A DNA stretch of 36,013 nucleotides, taken from positions 1 through 36,013 of the forward strand of contig JABDMH010000035.1 in NCBI GenBank assembly GCA_013001595.1. The letters run 5' to 3'. The translations under genes were made by a program, and so were the position numbers. This DNA is from Saprospiraceae bacterium. Its GTDB lineage: Bacteria > Bacteroidota > Bacteroidia > Chitinophagales > Saprospiraceae. The notes beneath the pieces are model-generated. The model was given only the letters and a program-made list of their open reading frames with translations. It did no database searches and was not told the origin of the DNA. Positions 25,896-34,779 of the stretch are shown here, piece by piece (the first letter of the stretch is position 1; each line of letters opens with the position of its first letter).

Positions 25896-28800
25896 ATGAG
25901 AAAAACACTGGCATATTTTATTAAGTATCCGGTCGCTGTCAATATATTGATGATAGCCCTCGTGCTCTTTGGAATTGCCGGTATCCTGGCAACAAAATCT
26001 TCCTTCTTTCCACTTAATGAATCGCAAATAATAAATATTCAGGTTGCTTATCCAGGAGCATCTCCGGAAGAAATGGAAGAGGGTGTAGTACTAAAAATCG
26101 AGGATAACCTCCGAGGACTAGTTGGTATAGACCGTGTTACCTCGACGTCTTCAGAGAACACTGCAATGATCATGGTGGAAACACTTGATGACTACGATAT
26201 TGATGTGGTTTTGCAAGATGTGAAAAATGCAGTAGATCGGGTGCCAACCTTTCCAACAGGGATGGAACCACCGGTAATTGCTAAACAGGAAATTCGCAAT
26301 GAGGCCATCAGTCTGACAGTAAGTGGTGACGGGGTTAACCTAAGGACGTTGAAGCAGATAGCCCGAGATATTGAGACCGACTTTCGGGCAATGGAGGGAA
26401 TATCACAAGTGGTGGTCAATGGATTTCCTCAGGAAGAAATTGAAATTGCAGTGCGTGAAAAAGACCTGAGGGCATATGGGTTGACGTTTGCTGAAGTGTC
26501 AGAGGCCGTGGCCAATTCCAATATTCTGACTACAGGTGGAAATATTAAAACAGATACTGAGGAATATTTGATTAGAGCCAATAGCAGGTCCTACTATGGC
26601 GATGAACTTGATTTTATTGTTGTAAGGGCAAATGCTGTTGGAGATGTAGTGCGATTGAAGGATGTGGCAGAGGTAAGAGACAAATGGGCAGAAAATCCGG
26701 ATCGTCTTTATTTTAACGGAAATGCCGCCATACAAATTAGGGTTTCTGCAACGGAGAATGAAGACCTTATTTCAAATGCTGACCAAGTGAATGCTTACTT
26801 GGAGAAATTCAATCAACAATACGATAACGTTCAACTGAATGTGACCAGGGATGCCTCCGTGACTTTAAAACAGCGTACCCAGCTACTGATGGAGAATGGA
26901 GGTATGGGCATTATGTTAGTGCTGATATTGTTGTCGATTTTTTTGCGTCCCAGCTTAGCATTTTGGGTTGCGATTGGTCTACCCATTTCTTTCTTTGGCA
27001 TGTTCATCTTCGCGCCAACGATGATCACGATCAATGTATTGTCTCTCTTTGGAATGATCATCGTAATTGGAATTCTCGTAGATGATGGTATTGTGATTGG
27101 AGAAAATATTTACCAGCACTACGAGCGCGGGAAATCGCCAATTCAGGCAGCTATTGATGGTACTTTGGAAGTAACTCCTCCTATTATTTCAGCCATATTG
27201 ACGACTATGGTAGCCTTTTCTGCCTTCTTTTTTCTGGATGGGAGAATCGGTGAGTTTTTCTCTGAGGTTTCGATCGTGGTTATTCTCACCTTGGGTATTT
27301 CTTTATTGGAGGCATTAGTGATATTGCCTTCACACATTGCACATTCAAATGCCATGAAGAAGGGAGGTACAAGGTTTTGGATTAATCGAGTGGGCGATCG
27401 CATTATGCAATTCTTGCGCGACAAAGTATACTCACCCCTCTTGTGGTTTTTTATGCAAAATAAGGTGTTGGGATTTGCAATCCCCATTGCCTTTCTCATC
27501 ATCAGTGTTGGTGCCATCGGTGGAGGCTTAGTTAAAGTGACTTTTTTTCCACGTATCGCCAGCGATCGAGTGCTCATTACACTTAAAATGCCGCAGGGTA
27601 CAAGTGAAGAAATTACTGACTCAATCATTACGGTGATGGAGCGTGCTGCCTGGGTAGTAAATGATGACTTTACAGAGCGACAAACAGATGGTAAACAGGT
27701 GGTGGAAAATACGATTAAGCGAGTAGGACCGGGCACCTCTAATGCCACCTTGGAGATGAATTTATTGCCAGGTGAAGAAAGAGATTTCCCTGCTTTGACC
27801 ATTGCCAATGCTGTGGAAAAGGAGGTGGGAATAATCTATGGGGTGGAAAGCATTGAATACGGGTCAGGAAGTAATTTCGGAGGTAGACCCGTGTCCATTT
27901 CCTTTGTCGGGAACAACATTTCTGATTTGAAAGGAGCCAAGGAGGATCTAAAACGAAAACTTGGCGATCTGCCTCAACTTAAAGATATATCCGATAATGA
28001 TCCTGCTGGAATAAAGGAAATTGACATTACCCTAAAAGAAAATGCTTATTTACTTGGTTTGACGAACAATGATGTCATGCGCCAGGTGCGCAGTGGTTTC
28101 TTTGGTGCTTCGGTTCAGCGCTTTCAGAGAGGTAGGGATGAAATTCGGGTATGGGTGCGATACGATCGTCAAAACCGATCGTCGATAAAGAATCTGGATG
28201 ATATGTGGATTATGACGCCATCAGGTGCCCGTGTTCCGCTTTCAGAGATAGCAGAGTATGAGATAGCTCGAGGTGATGTAGCCATCAATCACCTTGATGG
28301 AAAACGAGTCATCATTGTTGATGCCAATCTAAAAGACCAGAAAGCGAGTGCTACGGATATACAGGAAGGTATACGACAAAATATTATGCCGGAGATATTG
28401 GCTAGGTACCCAACGGTGACTCCTCTATATGAAGGTCAAAATCGAGAAGCCGGCAAACTCATTCGCTCGGTATGGACAGTGGTGCCTGCGATTTTGTTTT
28501 TAATTTATGCAATTATTGCCTTTACATTTAGGTCTTACAGCCAGCCGATTCTACTATTTCTTATGGTGCCATTTAGTATGATTGGTGTTGCACTCGGTCA
28601 CTATGTACATGGCTTTCCCATTAATATGCTTTCATGGTTGGGCATCATTGCCTTGATTGGAATAATGGTAAATGATGGATTGGTGCTGATTGGGAAGTTT
28701 AATTTATTCTTGAGGGATGGTTTACCTTTTGAAGAGGCACTATATGAAGCCGGTCGCACTCGTTTTCGTCCCATCTTTCTGACATCCCTGACAACGATAG

Positions 28801-29075
28801 CAGGTTTGGCACCCTTGATTTTTGAAACCAGTCGTCAAGCTCAATTTCTGATTCCCATGGCCATCTCGATTGCCTATGGTATCGGAGTGGCTACCTTCTT
28901 GACATTATTTATGCTACCACTGCTACTATCCGTTAATAATTATTTCAAAGTTGGAGGCATCTGGTTGTTTAAAGGTAGGCGACCTTCCAGGGAGGAAGTG
29001 GAGAGACCTGTGCAGGAGGTGAAGAGAGAAAAGGAGGAAGAGGAATTAGCTTCTGTCGCATCTGTCGCAGAGTAG
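25896..29075 (+). CDS. RND efflux transporter permease (AcrB-like)
   Basis: A 1059-residue inner-membrane pump, the normal length for AcrB/HAE1-type proteins, with twelve membrane helices and two large periplasmic loops. The N-terminal FIKYPVAVNILMIALVL is the first helix. The proton-relay aspartates are present as the pair Asp396-Asp397 in GILVDDGIVIGENIY of helix 4. In helix 10 the AcrB lysine position reads valine in GIMVNDGLVLIGKF, with an Asn-Asp next to it, a variant seen in part of the family. The C-terminal tail is highly charged (Glu/Lys/Arg rich). It exports hydrophobic or amphipathic compounds using the proton gradient together with the adjacent adaptor and channel. Substrates are unknown; regulation is presumably by the MarR protein heading the operon. 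Confidence 0.95.
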   Translation: MRKTLAYFIKYPVAVNILMIALVLFGIAGILATKSSFFPLNESQIINIQVAYPGASPEEMEEGVVLKIEDNLRGLVGIDRVTSTSSENTAMIMVETLDDYDIDVVLQDVKNAVDRVPTFPTGMEPPVIAKQEIRNEAISLTVSGDGVNLRTLKQIARDIETDFRAMEGISQVVVNGFPQEEIEIAVREKDLRAYGLTFAEVSEAVANSNILTTGGNIKTDTEEYLIRANSRSYYGDELDFIVVRANAVGDVVRLKDVAEVRDKWAENPDRLYFNGNAAIQIRVSATENEDLISNADQVNAYLEKFNQQYDNVQLNVTRDASVTLKQRTQLLMENGGMGIMLVLILLSIFLRPSLAFWVAIGLPISFFGMFIFAPTMITINVLSLFGMIIVIGILVDDGIVIGENIYQHYERGKSPIQAAIDGTLEVTPPIISAILTTMVAFSAFFFLDGRIGEFFSEVSIVVILTLGISLLEALVILPSHIAHSNAMKKGGTRFWINRVGDRIMQFLRDKVYSPLLWFFMQNKVLGFAIPIAFLIISVGAIGGGLVKVTFFPRIASDRVLITLKMPQGTSEEITDSIITVMERAAWVVNDDFTERQTDGKQVVENTIKRVGPGTSNATLEMNLLPGEERDFPALTIANAVEKEVGIIYGVESIEYGSGSNFGGRPVSISFVGNNISDLKGAKEDLKRKLGDLPQLKDISDNDPAGIKEIDITLKENAYLLGLTNNDVMRQVRSGFFGASVQRFQRGRDEIRVWVRYDRQNRSSIKNLDDMWIMTPSGARVPLSEIAEYEIARGDVAINHLDGKRVIIVDANLKDQKASATDIQEGIRQNIMPEILARYPTVTPLYEGQNREAGKLIRSVWTVVPAILFLIYAIIAFTFRSYSQPILLFLMVPFSMIGVALGHYVHGFPINMLSWLGIIALIGIMVNDGLVLIGKFNLFLRDGLPFEEALYEAGRTRFRPIFLTSLTTIAGLAPLIFETSRQAQFLIPMAISIAYGIGVATFLTLFMLPLLLSVNNYFKVGGIWLFKGRRPSREEVERPVQEVKREKEEEELASVASVAE

Positions 29076-29101
29076 TGCAAATATTTTTAATTAGATTTTT
29101 G

Positions 29102-30436
29102 ATGAATAAAGCTTGCAAGCTTATGAATTTTAATTACGTATTAGGTGTGGTATTATTGCTTAACTTTTGTATGCAAGGAATTTTTGCACAGCAGCAAGTG
29201 ATAAGCACTCTAGATCAAGTGATCCAAACTACAATTGCTAATAATTTTGGAATTCAGATTGCGGAAAAAAATAAACTTGTTGCTTCTAATAATGCATCGA
29301 GGGCATTCGTAGGATACAATCCAACTGTAAATGCAGCGGCAGGTGGAAATTTTTCTTTGGGAGGCTCAACACAGAAATTTGGCAATGGAAATGAAAATGT
29401 GGTGACCAATGCACCTACTTATGGGGGTAATGCCAACGTCACGGCCAACTATATGCTATATGACGAGACGCGTGCTTTATCGCTGGATCAATTGAGGGAA
29501 AATCTGAACTTGATGGACCTACAATTACGTCAGACCATCGAAACGAATGTATTACAGGCTGCAGCATTGTACTATCAAATTGCAAAGCTTGAGGCCAATG
29601 CTTCAGTGCTAAAGGAGACCATCGAAGTCTCTAATAAACGTTTGGAGAGGGTAACATTTCAATATGATTATGGACAGGGCTTGGCACTAGATGTCTTAAA
29701 TGCCCAAGTTGATGTGCAACGGGATAGCATTAACTATTTTAATGCACTACAACTCTTAGAGAACGCAGAACGCGATCTTAATGTAATTATGGGTATTGAC
29801 ATTGAGACGTCACTGGTTGTAGATACCAGTGTGACCTATGCCAGCATGGTATTACCAAGCCTTGAAACTGCTGCACAGGATCAGAATATAAATTTGTTGG
29901 TACTGGAGAAAAACCAAGACATCACCAACTATGATCTGGAACTGATTGAGGCTGAAAAAAAGCCAACAGTGGCAGCAACAGGCGCCTATAATTTTAATTT
30001 TAGTGATAACCCACCCGGTGCCTTTATTACCTTTTCCAATAATAGGGGCTTAAACTTGGGTGTTACAGCTACGATGCCATTGTATGATGGCGGCCTGAGA
30101 AAGATCCGAACACAAAACACGCAAATTAATCTACAGACCTTGCAGATCCAGAGAGAGCAAGTTGCCCAACAGGTTCATCGAGATTTGGTAAATGCCTGGA
30201 CAGACTACGAGAATGCACTATTTATTTTGCGATCAGAAGGCATTAGTCTTTCCACCAGTGAGAAAAACTTTGATCGAACAGTAGAGCAATTCAATCTAGG
30301 GCAAGTATCATCGGTAGAATTTCGTCAAGCTCAACTGAATCTATTGAATGCAACAACGAGCTACATCAATGCGAAATATGACGCCAAAATTATTGAGCTT
30401 GAACTGAAGCAGATAGCAGGTTTATTACTGCAGTAA
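29102..30436 (+). CDS. TolC-family outer membrane efflux channel
   Basis: A 444-residue outer-membrane factor that completes the tripartite pump. It has a signal peptide ending at GIFAQ and two OEP repeats. Typical segments are TLDQVIQTTIANNFGIQIAEK, YQIAKLEANASVLKETIEVSNKRLERV, and TMPLYDGGLRKIRTQNTQINL, with the second coiled-coil repeat to the end (LRSEGISLSTSEKNFDRTVEQFNLG). The exact start is unclear: a GTG at 29075 overlaps the pump stop, an ATG is at 29102 and another at 29123. I prefer 29102 because it gives a normal signal peptide with a basic N-terminus. A perfect 14-bp palindrome (AAGCTTGCAAGCTT, 29109-29122) lies just before the ATG at 29123, which would make it a leader element if that start is used. 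Confidence 0.93.
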   Translation: MNKACKLMNFNYVLGVVLLLNFCMQGIFAQQQVISTLDQVIQTTIANNFGIQIAEKNKLVASNNASRAFVGYNPTVNAAAGGNFSLGGSTQKFGNGNENVVTNAPTYGGNANVTANYMLYDETRALSLDQLRENLNLMDLQLRQTIETNVLQAAALYYQIAKLEANASVLKETIEVSNKRLERVTFQYDYGQGLALDVLNAQVDVQRDSINYFNALQLLENAERDLNVIMGIDIETSLVVDTSVTYASMVLPSLETAAQDQNINLLVLEKNQDITNYDLELIEAEKKPTVAATGAYNFNFSDNPPGAFITFSNNRGLNLGVTATMPLYDGGLRKIRTQNTQINLQTLQIQREQVAQQVHRDLVNAWTDYENALFILRSEGISLSTSEKNFDRTVEQFNLGQVSSVEFRQAQLNLLNATTSYINAKYDAKIIELELKQIAGLLLQ

Positions 30437-30711
30437 TCATCCCTTGACACGTCACTGCTTTTCGGAGCTAAGACCACTAGAGGTCATGAGCACATTTGAT
30501 TTGCCTAATCCTTTTTACACTCCAGGTTCCCTGTTGCCAGATCTGGCATTGTTGCTTCTCTAATTGCGAGTGATTGAATTATTTGCAGAAATAATAGAAT
30601 CATTAATGAGTTTTGCAAAAATCCTACTGTGATTGCTGAAAAGTGTTATTTGCCTGCGGAAGTACAGTGATTTAGCATATGGGGTAATCTATTTCGATCG
30701 AAAACATACAT
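30437..30711. other. Intergenic region after the RND operon
   Basis: No coding frame is convincing on either strand. The only structure is a perfect 14-bp palindrome, TGCCAGATCTGGCA, at 30535-30548, about 100 bases after the channel gene. It has no T-run next to it, so it is not a standard terminator. Confidence 0.5.
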
Positions 30712-30745
30712 GAAAAGAGGAGTTGGTCTAATGACAAACTCCTCT
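30712..30745 (-). terminator. Intrinsic terminator of the glycine-rich protein gene
   Basis: AGAGGAGTT (30716-30724) pairs perfectly with AACTCCTCT (30737-30745) around a 12-base loop. Read on the minus strand the stem is followed by TTTTC, giving a short U-run. It lies about 30 bases after the minus-strand stop codon at 30774, the right place for a terminator. Confidence 0.65.
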
Positions 30746-30773
30746 CCAATAACTTCTACGAAGAAAACAAATC

Positions 30774-31061
30774 TTATTTTGCCATCGCATTTTTGATGGC
30801 GCCAACAATGGCCATGAGGGCGCCACCTCCGACGCCACCACCAGCTACGCTACCGATTATACTCCCAATGTCCATTCCTGCGTCTGCGCCCATAGACATC
30901 CCCAGCATACCTAATATCTGGCCTCCTAAGCCACCACCTATAATGCCGGCAATAGAGTTACCTAATGTGCCCAGGGAGAGGTTTTTCATCAAAGATCCTG
31001 CGAGATTGCCTCCAGCAGCACCGCTTATTAATTGAATGACTAAAGGGAGTAAGCTTTCCAT
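30774..31061 (-). CDS. Small glycine-rich hydrophobic protein, function unknown
   Basis: A 95-residue protein made almost entirely of small and hydrophobic residues, with runs such as IIGGGLGGQILGMLGM and IIGSVAGGGVGGGALMAIVG. Glycines and alanines recur at GxxxG-like spacing, as in glycine-zipper membrane proteins, so it probably packs as two or more helices in or at the membrane. An N-terminal segment ESLLPLVIQLISGAAGGNLAGSLMKNLSLG is familiar from uncharacterised proteins in other bacteria, but I know no assigned function. The coding status is supported by a well-placed terminator after it and an inverted repeat before it. It is monocistronic. The antisense proline-rich frame is a shadow of its glycine codons. 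Confidence 0.75.
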   Translation of the reverse strand: MESLLPLVIQLISGAAGGNLAGSLMKNLSLGTLGNSIAGIIGGGLGGQILGMLGMSMGADAGMDIGSIIGSVAGGGVGGGALMAIVGAIKNAMAK

Positions 31062-31087
31062 AATTACTAGATGTTTAAGTTAGAAAT

Positions 31088-31111
31088 TATCATTCATCAG
31101 AAAGAATGATA
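31088..31111 (-). promoter_or_regulatory. Inverted repeat upstream of the glycine-rich protein gene
   Basis: TATCATTC (31088-31095) and GAATGATA (31104-31111) are a perfect 8-bp inverted repeat with an 8-base spacer, starting 27 bases upstream of the start at 31061. It is a candidate operator or leader hairpin. No clear TAnnTTTG box is visible nearby. Confidence 0.35.
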
Positions 31112-31518
31112 TCGTAATAATGTATGGATTATACGAATAAAAAATTACAGTTCGGGACTAAGGCTATAAATAATTCTGCAAATAAGTGGATTAAGAACAA
31201 TTATTCCGATTTGGCTGGAAGCTTGCCTCGGACTAGAAAGTGCGATTTATTACAAAATAAACAATCTTCATACTGATCTGCAGAAATCTCAACAACAGGC
31301 CCTTAGATTTAGAACTTCGTAATAAAATGATGTGAATGTTAAGATATCGTCAATGCGGATAATTTGACTTTGAGTCAACTTTAAACAAAAAGTTCACGAA
31401 ATAATGTAGTCAATACACATCAAAAATTAGCCTATTCACATCATATTAAGAATTTGATAACAGCTATAGTGTGTGTCAGCACGTATGTACAATAGTACTT
31501 CATGTAAAGAAGGATACG
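31112..31518. other. AT-rich intergenic region upstream of the SusC gene
   Basis: About 400 bases between the divergent glycine-rich protein gene and the SusC gene. It is AT-rich with stops in all frames. I recognised no tRNA, riboswitch or insertion-sequence remnant. The probable SusC promoter is at its right edge. Confidence 0.5.
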
Positions 31519-31526
31519 TACATTTG
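31519..31526 (+). promoter_or_regulatory. Candidate promoter -7 element for the susCD operon
   Basis: TACATTTG is a perfect match to TAnnTTTG. It would place the transcription start near 31533, giving a leader of about 45 bases before the ATG at 31580. No clean TTTG -33 box is seen at the expected spacing, so the operon may depend on an activator or an alternative sigma factor. Confidence 0.5.
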
Positions 31527-31579
31527 CGCGAAGAAGCACAGATGTTTAGAAACATATTTAGTAATCAAAAATCTTTTCT

Positions 31580-34500
31580 ATGAAACGATACATATACGTA
31601 ATCGTATCGCTTTTCTTTTTTGTTGGGTCCTCCTGGGCTCAGCGATCCATCAGTGGTACGATCACTGACGTCGATGGCGAGCCGCTTATTGGTGCCAACG
31701 TTATCGTGAAAGGTACTACCATAGGTACAGCTACTGACTTTGACGGTACCTATGAGCTCTCAATACCTGATGATGCAGAGACTCTGGTTGTCAGCTATAC
31801 GGGTTATACTACTAAGGAAGTGACCGTTGGATCTTCCAACACCATAGACATTCTTCTCACTGAGGGTCTTACTTTATCTGAGGCAGTAGTGACAGCTTTG
31901 GGTTTAGAACGTGAAGAAAAATCTTTGGGTTATGGATTTACTCAGGTCTCATCTGACGAAATCACAGAAGCTAGAAATGCAAGTCCATTATCATCATTGG
32001 CTGGTAAAGTTGCCGGACTTCAAGTCAGTACCAATCCACAAGCTGGAGGTAGTACTGAAATCGTTTTACGTGGTTATGGATCTGCTACAGGTGCCAACAC
32101 TGCTCTAATCATTGTTGATGGTGTTCCTGTCAACAATGGTGGAAACGTCTCTGTGACCACTTTCAATAATGCCAATGATGATTTCAATCGTTCGCAGGAT
32201 TTCGGAAACCAAGGTAATGACATCAATCCAGATGACATCGAAAGCATCTCTGTATTAAAAGGTGCAGCCGCAACGGCTCTTTATGGAAACAGAGCTGCCA
32301 ACGGAGCGATCCTTATCACAACCAAATCTGGATCCAGAAATCAAAAATTAGCCATCAATTACACAGGATCTTTCGCTCTTTCCAATGTCAATAGACTACC
32401 TCATTTGCAGAATACATATGGCCAGGGTTGGTCGGGTCTCTTTGATCCTATTGAAAATGGAAGTTGGGGCCCTAAAGCAGATGGCAAAGAGCGACTCTGG
32501 GGAAATACAGTAAATAACTCAAGACTTCTCAAGCCTTTTAACATCATCGAAGACAACCTGCGCGATTTCTACGAAACGGGAACAAACTACACAAATTCAG
32601 TTAGTGTGACCGGTGGTTCTGAAAATGCTAGCTTCAGAATGTCTTACTCGAATACTCAGGAAGATGGTGTCGTGCCTTCAGATAATGACACCTACAAGAG
32701 AAATACTTTTTCGCTGAAGGGTGACATGGGTAATGAAACACTGAATGTTGGTGCAAGCATTGACTATGTCAACAAAAGACAACAAGCTTTAGCCACAGGT
32801 CAAGGAGATGATGCAGGTGGTGGAAAAGTAATATTTCAAGAACTCATTCAGATACCTCGCGATCATCAGATTGTGGACTATAGGAATTACAATGATCCTT
32901 TCTTTAACATTGATAATTTCTATACCCCATACGCGCAGAATCCTTACTTCGGGTTGAATGAACAAGGTGGTGAATTTGAAGAAAATAGGCTTCGTGCTTC
33001 GACCTGGGTGAACCTCAACATAACACCAGAACTGAAGTTGACTGCAAGAGGAGGAGCCGATGTGTCAGGGGGAAATATTTTTGACTTTGGTAACTCTGCA
33101 AGAATAACACCAGGTAGTCCCAATTCAACTGCCAACGATGTAGTTGGACGGGTGACTGAAGCTCAGATTAATCGGCGACAACTCAATACCGATGTTTTAC
33201 TGACTTATACAAAGGATCTTACAAGTAGAATCAATCTAGACCTGAGCGGAGGATTTAACGCGAACGAAAGGTATTCAAAGTTTACCTCGACCTACATTAC
33301 GGACCTGACCATACCGGGATTTTATAATCTCAGTAATACCTCCCAACCGCCAACTTCAGACAATACGATATCGTTGAGACGGTTGTATGGCGTTTTTGGG
33401 ATCGCTAATTTCAGTTTCGACAATTGGTTGTACGCATCAGTTACTGCTAGAAATGACTGGTCATCAACCTTACCAAAAGACAATAACTCCTTTTTCTATC
33501 CTGCCGTCACCCTTTCTGCTGTTTTATCTGATCTACTAGAATTAGATCAAGCGACTTTCTCACTCATTAAACTGAGAGCTTCATACGCGCAGGCTGGTAA
33601 CGACGCACCTACTTATCGAGTCAACCCTGTATACACAGCAGGGGATGCACGAGCGGGAGGATTTGGTTCTATCGGAATTCCGATTGGTGGCATCAATGCT
33701 TTTGAGGTGGGAGACCTCTTAGGCAATGAGAAACTCCAGCCGGAAATTACAACAGAATTAGAATTTGGAGCAGATATCAGACTATTTAGAGAGCGAGTGA
33801 ATATTGATGTAGCTTATTATAATCGGAAGACAACGGATCAAATTATTCAGGTGCCTTTGGATCCAACTACAGGATTTACCAATCAGACTACCAATCTTGG
33901 AGAAGTTGAGAATAAGGGTATCGAATTGCTACTCGGTCTTGTACCAGTAAGAACGGCCGACTTCTCCTGGGATCTTACATTTAATTACAACAAGAATGAG
34001 AACAATGTCGTGTCCTTGGGAGAAACGGATCAAACGCAATTGGTTTTAAACTCCAACTTCAATATCGAGATGAGAGCAGAAGTAGGTAAACCCTTGGGAG
34101 CAATTTACGCTCCGGCGAGCGCCAAGACCACGGATGGGTCAATCATTGTCAATCCCTCTAACGGTCTGCCACAAGCTGCTGATGACCTAGAATATCGCGG
34201 ATCCATCAATCCAGATTTCACTATGGGATTTGGTACGGGACTGAGTTACAAAAATTTCCGATTGAGCGCTAATGCCGATTACCGAAAAGGTGGTGTCATG
34301 TACTCCTACACAGCAAGGTTGAATTACTTCGTGGGCAATGCTTGGAACACCCAGTATAACGATCGTGAACCATTCATCATTCCTGGTTCTGTGGTTGACA
34401 ACGGCGATGGTACATACAGTGAGAATCAAACGGCCATCGATCGCTCAAATATCTTCACCTACTGGGGATCGAATTCTCCGACGCATGAACAGAATCACAT

Positions 34501-34759
34501 CATTCCTAGAACATTCTTCAAGCTTAGAGAAGTTGTATTTACCTACGAAATTCCGCAGGAGTGGTCCAGCAAAGTGCACCTCAACAACACAAGTATATCT
34601 TTCTTTGGAAGAAATCTTGTTATATGGACTCCAGAGGATAATCACTTTGTTGATCCGGAAGGTTCGACATTTGGAACCGGGCTATCCTCACAGATGGGTG
34701 AGTTCTCCACGATTCCCACCAATGCCAGCTATGGAATGAGTTTAAAGTTTGGATTGTAG
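31580..34759 (+). CDS. SusC/RagA family TonB-linked outer membrane receptor
   Basis: A 1059-residue TonB-dependent outer-membrane importer. A signal peptide (MKRYIYVIVSLFFFVGSSWAQ) precedes a carboxypeptidase-regulatory-like domain (RSISGTITDVDGEPLIGANV, about 21-95). Next comes the plug domain with the SusC hallmark LIIVDGVPVNN and SVLKGAAATALYGNRAANG. The C-terminal 750 residues are the 22-stranded barrel, ending in the outer-membrane sorting motif SYGMSLKFGL with its terminal hydrophobic residue. It imports oligomeric nutrients (glycans or peptides) captured by the SusD-like lipoprotein whose gene starts 20 bases downstream. No glycoside hydrolase, anti-sigma factor or other locus-specific enzyme is seen in this window, so the substrate cannot be assigned. 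Confidence 0.96.
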   Translation: MKRYIYVIVSLFFFVGSSWAQRSISGTITDVDGEPLIGANVIVKGTTIGTATDFDGTYELSIPDDAETLVVSYTGYTTKEVTVGSSNTIDILLTEGLTLSEAVVTALGLEREEKSLGYGFTQVSSDEITEARNASPLSSLAGKVAGLQVSTNPQAGGSTEIVLRGYGSATGANTALIIVDGVPVNNGGNVSVTTFNNANDDFNRSQDFGNQGNDINPDDIESISVLKGAAATALYGNRAANGAILITTKSGSRNQKLAINYTGSFALSNVNRLPHLQNTYGQGWSGLFDPIENGSWGPKADGKERLWGNTVNNSRLLKPFNIIEDNLRDFYETGTNYTNSVSVTGGSENASFRMSYSNTQEDGVVPSDNDTYKRNTFSLKGDMGNETLNVGASIDYVNKRQQALATGQGDDAGGGKVIFQELIQIPRDHQIVDYRNYNDPFFNIDNFYTPYAQNPYFGLNEQGGEFEENRLRASTWVNLNITPELKLTARGGADVSGGNIFDFGNSARITPGSPNSTANDVVGRVTEAQINRRQLNTDVLLTYTKDLTSRINLDLSGGFNANERYSKFTSTYITDLTIPGFYNLSNTSQPPTSDNTISLRRLYGVFGIANFSFDNWLYASVTARNDWSSTLPKDNNSFFYPAVTLSAVLSDLLELDQATFSLIKLRASYAQAGNDAPTYRVNPVYTAGDARAGGFGSIGIPIGGINAFEVGDLLGNEKLQPEITTELEFGADIRLFRERVNIDVAYYNRKTTDQIIQVPLDPTTGFTNQTTNLGEVENKGIELLLGLVPVRTADFSWDLTFNYNKNENNVVSLGETDQTQLVLNSNFNIEMRAEVGKPLGAIYAPASAKTTDGSIIVNPSNGLPQAADDLEYRGSINPDFTMGFGTGLSYKNFRLSANADYRKGGVMYSYTARLNYFVGNAWNTQYNDREPFIIPGSVVDNGDGTYSENQTAIDRSNIFTYWGSNSPTHEQNHIIPRTFFKLREVVFTYEIPQEWSSKVHLNNTSISFFGRNLVIWTPEDNHFVDPEGSTFGTGLSSQMGEFSTIPTNASYGMSLKFGL

Positions 34760-34779
34760 AATAAAATAGTTGAAATAAC

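Noticed and set aside
27143-27808. 221-codon minus-strand frame inside the RND pump gene
   Set aside because: Antisense shadow of a conserved AcrB-type coding region; no independent support.
30535-30548. Perfect 14-bp palindrome TGCCAGATCTGGCA as a terminator of the RND operon
   Set aside because: It has no loop and no T-run, so it cannot be called an intrinsic terminator.
30793-31035. Proline-rich plus-strand frame of 80 codons
   Set aside because: It is the mirror of the glycine-rich protein: Gly codons read antisense give Pro. The minus-strand frame has the terminator and a plausible membrane protein.
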